Below are positions 18,781-27,816 of a DNA stretch of 64,000 nt, one piece after another. This stretch comes from Pirellulales bacterium (GTDB lineage Bacteria > Planctomycetota > Planctomycetia > Pirellulales > JAICIG01), in NCBI GenBank assembly GCA_025927475.1, contig JAICLL010000007.1:17240-81239 (forward strand), written 5' to 3'. A program made the position numbers and the translations under genes. Positions within the stretch are counted from its first letter, which is position 1; every line of letters starts with the position of its first letter. The notes under the pieces are model-generated. The model was given only the letters and a program-made list of their open reading frames with translations. It made no database searches and had not been told where the DNA came from.

Positions 18781-19850
18781 CGGGCACCCCTTCCGTCGCC
18801 TGTTGTGACGGCGAAACACACCCGCAATGTTCTCGTTCCGGATTTTTGCCGTGCCCGGTCCCTTCTGCCCCCAACTTTTTGGCGCCAGCGCAAGCTGATT
18901 GCATCATATCGTCGATTTGCTTGCGAAGAACAAGGCTCGTATAGCTCGCTCGGTCGGCCCAATGCCTTGGTGCGCAGAACTTTGCAACCACGCTGTAAAA
19001 CATCGACATTGGCTTATGCAAGCGCGGTCGGGGGTCAGGGGTGGCCTGCGCAAAATCTGTGCTATCCCATGGAGGATGTTCACCCTGCTTTTGTTCCGCC
19101 ACGACGGAGCTTGCCTCCGTCGAGCGATGATTGACCGCTAGACGCATTGGCTCAACATTCCCTCCCGTTTCCGCGTGGCGTCCGCCGCCTTCGGCGGACG
19201 CCACGCGGAAACGGGGAAAAAAACGGGGGCGCGGTTTGCGTTTCTAGCGTTCAATCAGCGCTCCACCGGGGCAAGCCCGGATGGTGGCGGAGTGGAACTC
19301 GCCTTTTCGTCTTGTCGCTCGTTCGCCGCATTGCTCAGTTGCCGCGCCGCCTTTCGCTCCCTCTCTGGTCCTCCGTCCGTAGTCACTAGCCCCTGATCTC
19401 AGATCCCTGCCCTGATCCCCGAATCCCGCCCCCTGCTTCTTCCCCTCTCCGCATTGTCCCAACCAAGTGGCTTCATCGGTTTTTAGCGTCCGGCACCGAC
19501 CGATCAAGCCCGCCATAACTCACATCGCTGCAAACAGTTATATCGCGGCAGCAGTGTGCGAAATCGGTTTGATTCAAAAAGCACCAAAAAGACGAATTGA
19601 CTTGACGGCGCGCGTGCGTCGATCTCGCGGCGCCTGTCACAGCCTGGCATCCCAATACGTCGTGTTTCTTCGAGCCGCGCGCGGGTGTATAACCGCTGCA
19701 CTATAACCGACAGCTCGCTGGCCAGGCCGGGCAAGCGGGGCGTCATTGGCTTGGCTCAATAGAAACGAAGTTATCGACCACAGATTACACGAATGGGCGC
19801 GGATAAGAAATAAAAAAATCCGTGCCCATCAGTGCTTTCCGTGGTCGTCT
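18781..19850. other. Gene-free spacer between the DUF1553 gene and glyA
   Basis: This 1.07-kb stretch has no convincing coding region: the open frames in it are short, lack ribosome-binding sites and show no family resemblance. It contains the long palindromic element at 19095-19291, polypyrimidine-rich sequence at 19385-19450, and AT-richer sequence at 19745-19850. I see no tRNA or riboswitch in it. Confidence 0.6.
19095..19291. repeat. Nested palindromic element (MITE-like)
   Basis: The centre is a perfect 24-base inverted repeat (19164-19187 with 19192-19215, 4-base loop cctt). Outside it, 19095-19142 and 19243-19291 form a second, imperfect inverted repeat with roughly 80 percent identity by eye over 48 bases. 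No T-run follows the central hairpin on either strand. The nested layout over about 200 bases, without coding capacity, resembles a miniature non-autonomous mobile element. Confidence 0.6.
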
Positions 19851-21092
19851 TCATCTCGTTTCGGGCACGGGAAACGATTCGCAAAGATTGCTCACCTCGC
19901 CGCGAATGCGCCGGCTGAGCGCCGCGTCGTCGGGCGATCGCAACACCGCCAAAATCCAGTCGCCGATACGGACCATTTCTGCCGTGCCCATGCCGCGGGT
20001 GGTCAAGGCCGGCGTGCCGATGCGAATGCCCGACGGGTCGAGCGGCTTGCGCTCGTCGTAGGGTATCATGTTCTTGTTGACGGTAATCTCGCAGCGGCCC
20101 AGCGCTTCTTCGGCCTGTTTGCCGGTGAGTCCCAGCGTGGTGACGTCGGCCAGCATCAGGTGGTTGTCGGTGCCGCCGCTCACCAGTCGCACGCCGCCAG
20201 AAAGCAGCCGCTCGGCCAACGCCCGAGCATTGTCGATGATCTGCCGGGCGTAGCGTTTGAATTCGGGACGCAGCGCTTCGGCGAAGCAAACGGCCTTCCC
20301 GGCCACGACGTGCATGAGCGGGCCGCCCTGCAAACCGGGAAACACGCTGCGATCGATGTCTTTGGCGTATTGCTCGCGGCACATGGTCAGCCCAGCCCGC
20401 GGCCCGCGCAGCGTCTTGTGGGTGGTGGTGGTCACAAAATCGGCCACCGGCACCGGGTTGTGGTGCAACCCCGCCGCCACCAGCCCGGCGTAGTGTGCCA
20501 TATCGACAAACAGCTTTGCCCCGCAACTTTCGGCGATCTCGGCGAAGCGGTCGTGCGGAATTTCGCGTGGATAAGCGCTGGCGCCGGCCACAATCAGCTT
20601 AGGCTTGTGCTCTTTTGCAAACGCGGCCACCTGGTCGAAGTCGATGCGGTGGGCATCGCGCGTCACGCCATAGCTGATAAAGTGATAGAGCTTGCCCGAG
20701 AGGTTCAGCTTCATGCCGTGCGTCAGATGTCCGCCGTGGGCCAGGTCGAGCCCCAGCACGGTGTCGCCGGGTTCCAGAGCGGTCAGATAGACGGCCTGAT
20801 TGGCCTGGCTGCCCGAGTGCGGCTGCACGTTGACGTGCTCGGCGCCGAACAGCGTTTTGGCTCGTTGGCGGGCCAGCTCTTCGACCTGATCGACAAACTC
20901 GCAACCGCCATAGTAGCGGCGGCCGGGGTAGCCTTCGGCATATTTATTGGTCAGCACGCTGCCCACCGCCTGCATCACGGCGGGGCTGACGTAATTCTCG
21001 CTGGCGATCATTTCCAGCCCGTCTTGTTGACGGCGAATTTCGTGGGCGATGGCGGACCAGACTTCCGGGTCTTCTTGTTCGATGAAATTCAC
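19851..21092 (-). CDS. glyA: Serine hydroxymethyltransferase
   Basis: GlyA interconverts serine and glycine with tetrahydrofolate, using pyridoxal phosphate, and supplies one-carbon units. The 413-residue protein has the family hallmarks: [34 protein letters not shown], the PLP-lysine motif [14 protein letters not shown], and [18 protein letters not shown]. Length is normal. The start is a GTG (21092) with a weak upstream site. The 79-base spacer upstream contains tandem gggttcag units and no glycine riboswitch that I can recognise. Confidence 0.97.
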   Translation of the reverse strand: MNFIEQEDPEVWSAIAHEIRRQQDGLEMIASENYVSPAVMQAVGSVLTNKYAEGYPGRRYYGGCEFVDQVEELARQRAKTLFGAEHVNVQPHSGSQANQAVYLTALEPGDTVLGLDLAHGGHLTHGMKLNLSGKLYHFISYGVTRDAHRIDFDQVAAFAKEHKPKLIVAGASAYPREIPHDRFAEIAESCGAKLFVDMAHYAGLVAAGLHHNPVPVADFVTTTTHKTLRGPRAGLTMCREQYAKDIDRSVFPGLQGGPLMHVVAGKAVCFAEALRPEFKRYARQIIDNARALAERLLSGGVRLVSGGTDNHLMLADVTTLGLTGKQAEEALGRCEITVNKNMIPYDERKPLDPSGIRIGTPALTTRGMGTAEMVRIGDWILAVLRSPDDAALSRRIRGEVSNLCESFPVPETR

Positions 21093-21171
21093 GGGACGAA
21101 GGGTTCAGGGTTCAGAGTTCAGGGTTCCGTATTTATATCGGTGTGGCCCTGAATGGTCGAGTCTCGTAGAA

Positions 21172-21441
21172 TTACTCCGAACGCTGTTTTGGTGGTGGCG
21201 CCGGCACGCCGTCCAGCATGCCGCGGGCACTAAGGTCCTCGTCGATATCTGGCCAGTGAACGCCTTCCCCGTTTCCAAGGATCTCGAAATTGTTGCGCTG
21301 CGCTTCCGTCGCGTTTGCCAAGCGCCAGGACCAGACCAACGGTACACTGATGGTCCGCCCGTCAACTAGCCGCGCGGTGATCAAGTCGTCCGTTACCTCG
21401 ATTGACGCAATTCGCGCATCCTTATTCGCCGCAATGCTCAT
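21172..21441 (-). CDS. DUF2442 protein, partner of the DUF4160 gene
   Basis: This 89-residue protein has the DUF2442 pattern: IEVTDDLITARLVDGRTISVPL, WSWRLANATEAQRNNFEI, and the WPDIDEDLSARGML signature. It lies downstream of, and overlaps by 20 bases, the DUF4160 gene on the same strand. DUF4160/DUF2442 pairs are widespread and behave like toxin-antitoxin-type modules by genomic context, with DUF2442 having a possible DNA-binding role. Function here is inferred. Confidence 0.85.
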   Translation of the reverse strand: MSIAANKDARIASIEVTDDLITARLVDGRTISVPLVWSWRLANATEAQRNNFEILGNGEGVHWPDIDEDLSARGMLDGVPAPPPKQRSE

Positions 21442-21661
21442 CCCAGGCCTCGATGATCGTAGTCAAATTGTCCGCAATGATCGCTCGAATTCGATTCAAT
21501 TCTTTCGCCGAAAAGCCGTTGTTGTTCGCTAGCGCGATCGGTTCAAGCCAGAACTTGCAGAGATTGCGGTCGCGACGGGCATGCACGTGTTTGGGCTCAC
21601 TACAGTCGAAACTGTAGAAGAAAAAACGATACGATCCGGCAATTCCCGGGATTGTCGGCAT
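21422..21661 (-). CDS. DUF4160 protein, first gene of a DUF4160/DUF2442 pair
   Basis: This 79-residue protein has the DUF4160 signature: MPTIPGIAGSYRFFFYSFD, then EPKHVHARRDRNLCKFWLEP, then a helical ELNRIRAIIADN end with a C-terminal EAWDEHCGE. Its end overlaps the start of the DUF2442 gene by 20 bases, indicating coupled translation. By context it may be one half of a toxin-antitoxin-like module, but no activity is established for the family that I can cite from the sequence. Confidence 0.85.
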   Translation of the reverse strand: MPTIPGIAGSYRFFFYSFDCSEPKHVHARRDRNLCKFWLEPIALANNNGFSAKELNRIRAIIADNLTTIIEAWDEHCGE

Positions 21662-21869
21662 GCTTCGGCCCGTCGGGTAGCCCCACTTCGAGTATATCGT
21701 GTTGGGCGCGCGGCGTCATGTAAGGTCGCCGCCAAGTCGTCTTGCGGCCACGACACGCGTCCGGTTACCTTCAAAGATAGTGCCGTAAACCGGAGCATCT
21801 ACGTGCCGCGATGGCAACTGGTAACCGTTACCAGTTGAATTTCCGAACCCGGATGATTCACCAGCCCGT

Positions 21870-21932
21870 GGAAGCCCGACCCGTAAGCGAGGTTCGTAGA
21901 CCGGCTTTCCCTCGCTTAGGCGTCGGGCTTCC
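21870..21932. repeat. Inverted repeat (REP-like, cctcgctta core)
   Basis: Arms 21870-21892 and 21910-21932 match at 21 of 23 positions around a 17-base loop. The right arm begins cctcgcttagg. It lies in the gene-free stretch 21662-22048, which otherwise holds no recognisable gene. Confidence 0.65.
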
Positions 21933-21991
21933 ATGCCCCAGGCTGCCGTGCGCATAGAGACGCTGCTGGAGTAATCCGCGGTAAGCGAGTT

Positions 21992-22047
21992 AGCCGGCCA
22001 CAAGGGCCGGGGCTACCACCAAGCCGGCCACAAGGGCCGGGGCTACC
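21992..22047. repeat. Two direct repeats immediately before lgt
   Basis: A 26-base unit (agccggccacaagggccggg plus ctacc) occurs at 21992 and again at 22022, a 30-base period. Each unit is itself partly palindromic (ccggcc/ggccgg). The second copy ends one base before the lgt start codon, so the leader of lgt lies entirely within repeats. Confidence 0.75.
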
Positions 22048-22048
22048 G

Positions 22049-23401
22049 ATGTTGCAAACGCTGTTCTACATTCCGCGTGAAATCGCCGGCGTGCCGGTGT
22101 TCGGCGTGGGCTGGCTCTTGGCGGTCTGGGCGGTCGTCTCGGTTGGCTGGCTGGCGTGGCTCGCGCGCCGGCATGGCTTCGGGCCCGAGGTCACCGCCAA
22201 CCTGCCCTTGTTGGTCACACTGGGCGCGGTGATCGGCTGGGTTTTGCCGCAATTGTGCGAGCCGCAAGGTCTGCCGATCCGCGGCTATGGCGTGATGCTG
22301 CTGCTGGGGCTGGCATCGGGCGTCGGATTGGCCGCCTATCGCGCCCGGCAAATCGGCCTGAATCCGGAGATGATTTATTCGCTGGCTTTCTGGATGTGCA
22401 TTTCGGGCATTGTGGGCGCGCGGGTGTTTTATGTCATTGAGTATTGGCCCGAGTATCAACGCCCCACGCTCTTGCAAACCCTGCAGGCCATGGCCAACTT
22501 TACCAAAGGCGGTCTGGTGGTGTTCGGCTCGGCCATCGGGGCCGGGCTGGCCCTGTGGACTTTCGTGCGGAAGTATCGCCTGCCGGGGCTGGCGCTGGCC
22601 GACCTGATCGCGCCCAGCGTGATGGTTGGGCTGGCCTGTGGCCGCGTCGGCTGCTTTTTCAACGGCTGCTGCTTCGGCGGAGCGTGCGAGTTGCCTTGGG
22701 CGGTGCAGTTCCCCTGGAAAAGCCCGCCGCACGTGCGGCAAGTGGAGTTGGGCCTGACGGCTCTGCACGGGCTGACAATTACCGGCGAGCCAGACGATCC
22801 GGCCGTGATCCAATCGGTGCTGGCCGATTCGCCCGCGGCGCGGGCAGGGCTGAAGCCCGGTCAAACCATTCGCGACGTGCTCATCAACGGCCGCGGTATG
22901 GTGAGCGAGTCGAATGGTTCGGGGGGCTGCCGGCAGGCTGGCGAAGCGCCGAAATACCTGCCCGCCGACACGGTGCGCGAGGTGCAATTCTCGCTGCTCG
23001 AAGCGAGTCGCCGCGGCAGCCAAGTGACCGTTTATACGCGCGATCGCGCGCAGCCGGCCATCTTCACCGTGCGCTCGGCGCCCGCGCGAAGCTTGCCGGT
23101 CCATCCCGCCCAGATTTACAGCGCCGTCGATGCCCTGCTGCTTTGCTTGTTCCTTTTGGCCTACTACCCCTATCGCCAGCACGATGGCGAGGTCTTTGCG
23201 TGGATGATAACCATTCACCCCATCTCTCGGTTCCTGCAAGAGGTGATTCGCATTGACGAGTCGTCGGTGTTTGGCACCGGTCTGAGCATTTCGCAGAATA
23301 TCAGCATTCTGATGTTGATTGCGGCGTTAGGGCTGTGGTGGCATTTGCTGGGAAGGCCGCGGGGGCTGGCCTGGCCGGGAAGCGCTGCTGGGCCTCGGTA
23401 G
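22049..23401 (+). CDS. lgt: Prolipoprotein diacylglyceryl transferase with a PDZ-like insertion
   Basis: Lgt transfers diacylglycerol from phosphatidylglycerol to the lipobox cysteine of prolipoproteins in the inner membrane. The 450-residue protein has seven or so hydrophobic segments, the glycine/arginine signature GRVGCFFNGCCFGG (in place of the classical GRxGNFxNGE), and the closing HPAQIYSAVDALL and HPISRFLQEVIR. Between them, residues about 230-350, sits an insertion with SPAARAGLKPGQTI, typical of a PDZ domain. Common bacterial Lgt proteins are about 290 residues, so the insertion explains the extra length. The ATG directly abuts a pair of direct repeats. Confidence 0.88.
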   Translation: MLQTLFYIPREIAGVPVFGVGWLLAVWAVVSVGWLAWLARRHGFGPEVTANLPLLVTLGAVIGWVLPQLCEPQGLPIRGYGVMLLLGLASGVGLAAYRARQIGLNPEMIYSLAFWMCISGIVGARVFYVIEYWPEYQRPTLLQTLQAMANFTKGGLVVFGSAIGAGLALWTFVRKYRLPGLALADLIAPSVMVGLACGRVGCFFNGCCFGGACELPWAVQFPWKSPPHVRQVELGLTALHGLTITGEPDDPAVIQSVLADSPAARAGLKPGQTIRDVLINGRGMVSESNGSGGCRQAGEAPKYLPADTVREVQFSLLEASRRGSQVTVYTRDRAQPAIFTVRSAPARSLPVHPAQIYSAVDALLLCLFLLAYYPYRQHDGEVFAWMITIHPISRFLQEVIRIDESSVFGTGLSISQNISILMLIAALGLWWHLLGRPRGLAWPGSAAGPR

Positions 23402-23463
23402 GGAGCGGATTCCCTTCCGTCTGCGGCGAATGCCGCGGCCGTAGCTCCACGGGGCGCCGCGTA

Positions 23464-25692
23464 CTATCTTGGCGTCCCACCGGAGGCCGCCTGCGCCGGA
23501 GCATCGGTCTGGGCGGCGTCGGCGCTCGGCGGAAGAAACTGCGCCAATACTTCGACCAGCTTTTCGCGACTCAGTGGCTTCACCACGTGCCGATTGAAAC
23601 CTTTGGAAAGCGCGGTTTGCACGTCGTCGGCCTGACCGTAGCCGGTCACCGCCACCAGGTACGTGCGCTCGCCCAAATTGCGGCGCACATATTCGGCGAC
23701 CTCATAACCGTCGATGCCGGGCAGCCCGATATCGACAAGCGCGGCCACCGGACTGAACCGCTCGATGGCCAAAAGGCCTTCCTGGCCACTGGCGGCCGCG
23801 TAGACGGCAAATCCATGCGACTCGAGCAGCGCCCGCAGCATATCGCGATTATCGGCGTCGTCTTCCACGATGACCACCAGTTTATCGCGGACGAACAAGG
23901 GCGGGGCGTCGCTCGCCGGCGCGGGCAGTTGCGGCGGGGCCGCCGCCCGCGGCAGCCGGATGATGAATTCGCTGCCCTTGCCGGCGCCCGCGCTGTACGC
24001 GTTCACCTCGCCTCCATGAAGCTCGGCGATCGATCGCACGACCGACAGACCCACGCCCATACCACCCGAAGAGCGCGCCAGCGTCTGGTGGCTTTGCACG
24101 AACAAATCAAACACGCTGCTCAATAGGTGCGGTTCGATGCCGACGCCGGTGTCTTTGACGCGGATCACCACGTGGCCGTCGTCGGGCTGCATCGAGAGCA
24201 CGATGCGGCCCTCGGCCGGCGTGTATTTGATGGCGTTGTCCAACAAGTTGGCCAGCGCCTGTTGCAGGCGCGATGCATCGCCATTGACCCACAGCGGCGC
24301 CGCGGCGATTTCGCGCAAGAACTGATACCGGCCCTCTTCCAGTCGCTTCTGCACCGCCGCGACCGCGTCGGGCACGATGTCGCTCAAGTTAAACACCCGC
24401 TTTTGCATCGGCATCTTGTTCTGCGTCATGCGTGACACATCGAGTAATTCATCGAGCAGCTTGGCCATGTGCGCCCCTTGCCGTTCGATGATTTCATAGG
24501 CGTGCCGCGCGGTGTCGGGCGGCACATTAGGGAGCCGCATCAAAGCCGTTGCGCTGACGATGGCGTTGAGCGGGTTGCGCAGTTCGTGGGAGAGCATGGC
24601 CAGGAATTGGTCGCGCCGCCGCACCGCATCCGACAACTGCGACTCGGCCTTTTTCAGCGCGGTGACATCCACTAGCGTCAGCACCGCGCCGCGCGTCGAT
24701 TTGCGCGCCTGGTAGGGCAAGATGCGCAGCAAATAGTGCAAGCCGTGCCGGTCGCGCACCTCGCGCTGTCGCGGCTCGCCGCTGCGGAGCACCTCTTCCA
24801 CGTCGTCTACCAGCCGCTCGTGCAAGATGTTGTGCACGAAGCTGTCAATCCGGCGCCCCACGTCTTGCTGCAACAGGTTGAAAGCGGCGCTGACCGACGG
24901 AGTGAACTTGCGGATGCGCAGGTCGTGATCGAGGAAGATGGTGCCGATGTCGGTGGCCGCCAGCAACGCCTCCAGGTCGGCGTGCAGCTCCATCAACTCG
25001 CTGATTTTCTTCTGGTACTCAGCATTGACCGTATACAGCTCTTCGTTGACCGAGTGCAGTTCTTCGTTGGTGCTTTGCAGTTCCTCGTTCGAAGCCACCA
25101 GCTCTTCATTGGTGGCCTGCAACTCTTCGTTGCTCGTCTCCACCTCTTCGATGGTGGCCTGCAAATTCTCTTTGGTGTAACGCAGCTCCGCTTCGAGGCC
25201 TTCGATGCGGTCGCGCGACAGCCGCCGCACATCGGAATCGAGCGGCGGGGCCGAGTCGCCTTCCGCCGGCTGCTCGGCCATCTCGACGATCGCCACAAAC
25301 ATTTGCAGCGCTTTGCTCCGCTGGTTCTCGACCGGCTCGACGCTCACGCGATACAGTCCCTCGCGCCCGCCGACCGACAGCCGGATGCCCGAATAGTGCA
25401 CGGGCTGCCAATCTTTTTGGGCCTTTTGCAGGGCGCCGGTGACGGCGGCTTTGAGGTCGTCGTCGAGCAGGTCGAGGGCGTCGCTGCTGGGCCGCCCCGG
25501 CTTGATGCGCAAAAACTGCTGCGCATCGCCGAAGACATGCAATAGCTCGCGGCCTTCGCTGATCAGCAGCCCCGGCGGCATATAGCGCGACAAGAGCGCG
25601 TCGTATGCTCCCACCAATGACACGTCGGGAAATGCCCGGGACGATGGCGACGGCAGCAGCGGCGGCCGGCGCAGCGCTTCGGGAGAGCGCAA
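23464..25692 (-). CDS. PAS-histidine kinase-receiver part of a split CheB/CheR hybrid kinase
   Basis: This frame of 742 residues opens from a TTG. The order is: a PAS-like sensor ([18 protein letters not shown]), a long coiled coil of ESNEEL-type heptads (about residues 160-240), a second PAS ([18 protein letters not shown]), HisKA with phospho-acceptor motif [11 protein letters not shown], HATPase (N-box [12 protein letters not shown]1 DTGVGIE, G2 [10 protein letters not shown]), and a C-terminal receiver ([27 protein letters not shown]). In known relatives this whole block follows CheB and CheR domains in one protein. Here the upstream half is in another frame (25563-27008) and part of CheR is missing, so this half may not be translated. 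Confidence 0.8.
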   Translation of the reverse strand: MRSPEALRRPPLLPSPSSRAFPDVSLVGAYDALLSRYMPPGLLISEGRELLHVFGDAQQFLRIKPGRPSSDALDLLDDDLKAAVTGALQKAQKDWQPVHYSGIRLSVGGREGLYRVSVEPVENQRSKALQMFVAIVEMAEQPAEGDSAPPLDSDVRRLSRDRIEGLEAELRYTKENLQATIEEVETSNEELQATNEELVASNEELQSTNEELHSVNEELYTVNAEYQKKISELMELHADLEALLAATDIGTIFLDHDLRIRKFTPSVSAAFNLLQQDVGRRIDSFVHNILHERLVDDVEEVLRSGEPRQREVRDRHGLHYLLRILPYQARKSTRGAVLTLVDVTALKKAESQLSDAVRRRDQFLAMLSHELRNPLNAIVSATALMRLPNVPPDTARHAYEIIERQGAHMAKLLDELLDVSRMTQNKMPMQKRVFNLSDIVPDAVAAVQKRLEEGRYQFLREIAAAPLWVNGDASRLQQALANLLDNAIKYTPAEGRIVLSMQPDDGHVVIRVKDTGVGIEPHLLSSVFDLFVQSHQTLARSSGGMGVGLSVVRSIAELHGGEVNAYSAGAGKGSEFIIRLPRAAAPPQLPAPASDAPPLFVRDKLVVIVEDDADNRDMLRALLESHGFAVYAAASGQEGLLAIERFSPVAALVDIGLPGIDGYEVAEYVRRNLGERTYLVAVTGYGQADDVQTALSKGFNRHVVKPLSREKLVEVLAQFLPPSADAAQTDAPAQAASGGTPR

Positions 25693-27008
25693 CTGCCCCC
25701 GCGCGTCGGCGGACGATCGAGCTTCGTGAACGGCGCGTCTTTGATGATGTTATGCGGCGCAAACACAATCATCTGCCGCAGGTCTTGGCGGACGTGATAG
25801 CCGTCGGCCTTCCGCTGAAAGTACCGCTGTCGCCACTCCTCGCGGATATCGACCAAGGCTTGCTCGCTAAACACGCCCAGGCTCGCTGCTTCGAGCGAAA
25901 CCCGATGCGCGTCGGTGGCGAACACTTTGGCGCTGATGGGCCGCGGTTCCTGCTCGAGCAGGCTGTGCAGCAACATCGCCACGCTATAAGCCTCCTCGCC
26001 GGTGGCGCAGCCTGCCACCCAGACACGGATCTCTTGGTCGCTCGGAACGCGTCGCACGAGTTCGGGCAGCACCTCGTGTTCGAGCTTTTCAAACGCCGCC
26101 GGATCGCGGAAAAAGCGCGTCACTCCGATCAGCAGGTCTTTGTAAAGCGCGTCGAGCTCGCCGGCGTTGTTACGCAGCCGCTCGGTGTATTCCCGCAGGT
26201 CTTCAATGCGGTTCATCGACAACCGGCGATGGATGCGCCGCCCCACCGTGGTGCTTTTGTAATGCGAGAAATCGAGTCCATGCTCCTGGTTCAGCAGGTC
26301 AAAAATAGGGGTAAACTCCAGTTGCTCGGCCGCCGGCTGGTCGTCGGAATGAACACGCTGCGCGAGGTTGGCCACGTGGTTCATCAGCGCCTGGGGGATC
26401 TGGTCGGGTGGCAGCACCAGGTCGACCACTCCGGTGTCGATGGCGTTAACCGGCATGCCGTCGAATTTGGCGGTATTGAGACTTTCACAGATCACCAACC
26501 CGCCGGCCGCGTGGATGTCGCGAATGCCGCGCGACCCGTCGCTGCCGCTGCCCGACAAGACGACCCCCACGGCCGCGGCGCCCGCCTCCTGCGCCAACGA
26601 GCGGAAGAAATGGTCGATGGGCAACGCCAGACCTTGGTTGGGATCTTTATCGGTCAGCAGAAGTTTCCGCTGCGAAATGATCATGTCCTTCCGCGGCGGA
26701 ATGAGATAGATGTGGTTGGGCTGAACCTCCATCTCGTGCTCGGCGCGGCGGATGGGAATCTCGGTATAACGCGCCAGAAGTTCGTCCATGAAGCTTTTGA
26801 AGTCGGGCGAGAGGTGCTGAATGAGCACGAAGGCCATGCCCGGCTTCGGCGGCATGTTGCGAAACATCTGCTCGAGCGATTCCAGCCCACCGGCCGAGGC
26901 GCCGATGCCCACGATATGGAAAGCAACCCCGTCGCCGTCTTCTGGAGCGACCGCGGGAGACTCGGGGGAAAGGTCCGGCAAGACCGACCAATCGAGATCC
27001 GGATTCAT
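25563..27008 (-). CDS. CheB methylesterase-CheR methyltransferase part of a split hybrid kinase
   Basis: This part has 481 residues from the ATG at 27008, with gggag 7-8 bases upstream. Residues about 30-215 are a CheB methylesterase domain (VGIGASAGGLESLEQMF, LIQHLSP, SGSGSDGSRGI), and about 235 onward a CheR methyltransferase (GRRIHRRL, TRFFRDPAAFEKLE, VWVAGCATGEEAYSVAMLL). The CheR domain breaks off after APHNIIKDAPFTKLD, where relatives continue LISCRNLLIYL. Instead about 48 Arg/Cys-rich residues follow in a frame that is not family-like. The reading continues in another frame in the 23464-25692 gene. This is best explained by a deletion with frameshift. Confidence 0.82.
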   Translation of the reverse strand: MNPDLDWSVLPDLSPESPAVAPEDGDGVAFHIVGIGASAGGLESLEQMFRNMPPKPGMAFVLIQHLSPDFKSFMDELLARYTEIPIRRAEHEMEVQPNHIYLIPPRKDMIISQRKLLLTDKDPNQGLALPIDHFFRSLAQEAGAAAVGVVLSGSGSDGSRGIRDIHAAGGLVICESLNTAKFDGMPVNAIDTGVVDLVLPPDQIPQALMNHVANLAQRVHSDDQPAAEQLEFTPIFDLLNQEHGLDFSHYKSTTVGRRIHRRLSMNRIEDLREYTERLRNNAGELDALYKDLLIGVTRFFRDPAAFEKLEHEVLPELVRRVPSDQEIRVWVAGCATGEEAYSVAMLLHSLLEQEPRPISAKVFATDAHRVSLEAASLGVFSEQALVDIREEWRQRYFQRKADGYHVRQDLRQMIVFAPHNIIKDAPFTKLDRPPTRGGSCALPKRCAGRRCCRRHRPGHFPTCHWWEHTTRSCRAICRRGC

Positions 27009-27297
27009 CGGCAAACTCCCAGCAAGCGCAACGAATCATTGCGGCCCCGGCGCCTCTGTGCGAAATTACCTCGCGGCGCGGTTCAATGGCCGCCTAGTTA
27101 GAGAGACGCGGTGCAAGCAAATCATGTACCGACCAGCAAAGTTCGATCACAAGTCCAATTGTTACATCGGCTTGAGCGCTGCGCGGCTCATTGCGGCTTG
27201 GCTCCGTGACTGCCAACTTGGCCGACGCACATCGTAACGGACGTTGTCGGGCGTGCCAGAGGCGGAATACCGCCGACGAATTCGCGCGAAGTGGATA

Positions 27298-27816
27298 TCA
27301 GTCTCCCACGCCGATGTCGGTGCAGAAGCATTCGTAAATCAAATCCACCTCACGCGCGTAATGGCTCCGAATTGCCGCGAGCAAATCCGCGGCGTGTTGA
27401 CGAATGGACGAAAAATCGGCGAGAGCCTCGGCGGGTTCGACCGAACGCGCCAGCGCCGACCCCATTTCGAGCAACTTGGCGTGCTCGATGCGCAACTGTT
27501 CGACTCGATAACCGAGCTCGGGTTGCGCTGCCGCCAGTTCGCGGCAAAGCCCCTCAGCGCCTTCGGCGGATTCGACGTGCGCGCGAAGGTAGTCGCGCAC
27601 GGGGCGCAGCTCGTGCCCCACCCGACCCGACCAGGGGCCTTCACGTCCTGGGGCGGGCGAAGCAAGCGCCGCTTCCAACCGGTGCATCGCCTCGAGCAGG
27701 AAATCGTGTTCGCCGCGGGTGCGCCGAGACAGCCAATCGCGCTGTGCCGCCACGCCCGCACCGGCTTGGCCTGCTTCACCGTGATGAGCGCCGTGCTTCA
27801 TGGCCACCACCCTCAT
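27298..27816 (-). CDS. Hemerythrin-like HHE domain protein
   Basis: This 172-residue protein has the helical HHE cation-binding pattern: HDFLLEAMHRLEAAL early, LRPVRDYLRAHVESAE, an EHAKLLEM turn near the middle and HYAREVDLIYECF at the end. These spaced His/Glu residues suit a di-iron four-helix bundle that senses or stores oxygen or nitric oxide. The first ATG overlaps the stop of the upstream HPF-sigma gene (ATGA), showing coupled translation; a second ATG five codons later is less favoured. It is the last gene of the Hsp20 stress operon. Confidence 0.72.
   Translation of the reverse strand: MRVVAMKHGAHHGEAGQAGAGVAAQRDWLSRRTRGEHDFLLEAMHRLEAALASPAPGREGPWSGRVGHELRPVRDYLRAHVESAEGAEGLCRELAAAQPELGYRVEQLRIEHAKLLEMGSALARSVEPAEALADFSSIRQHAADLLAAIRSHYAREVDLIYECFCTDIGVGD

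Noticed and set aside
19164..19215. Intrinsic terminator
   Set aside because: The 24-bp stem is strong, but neither strand has a T-run directly after it, so it fits a repeat better than a rho-independent terminator.
21093..21171. Glycine or SAM riboswitch upstream of glyA
   Set aside because: The 79-base leader is mostly tandem gggttcag units and does not show a conserved aptamer core.
21992..22047. CRISPR array
   Set aside because: Only two units with a 4-base gap, no spacers of usual length and no cas genes nearby.
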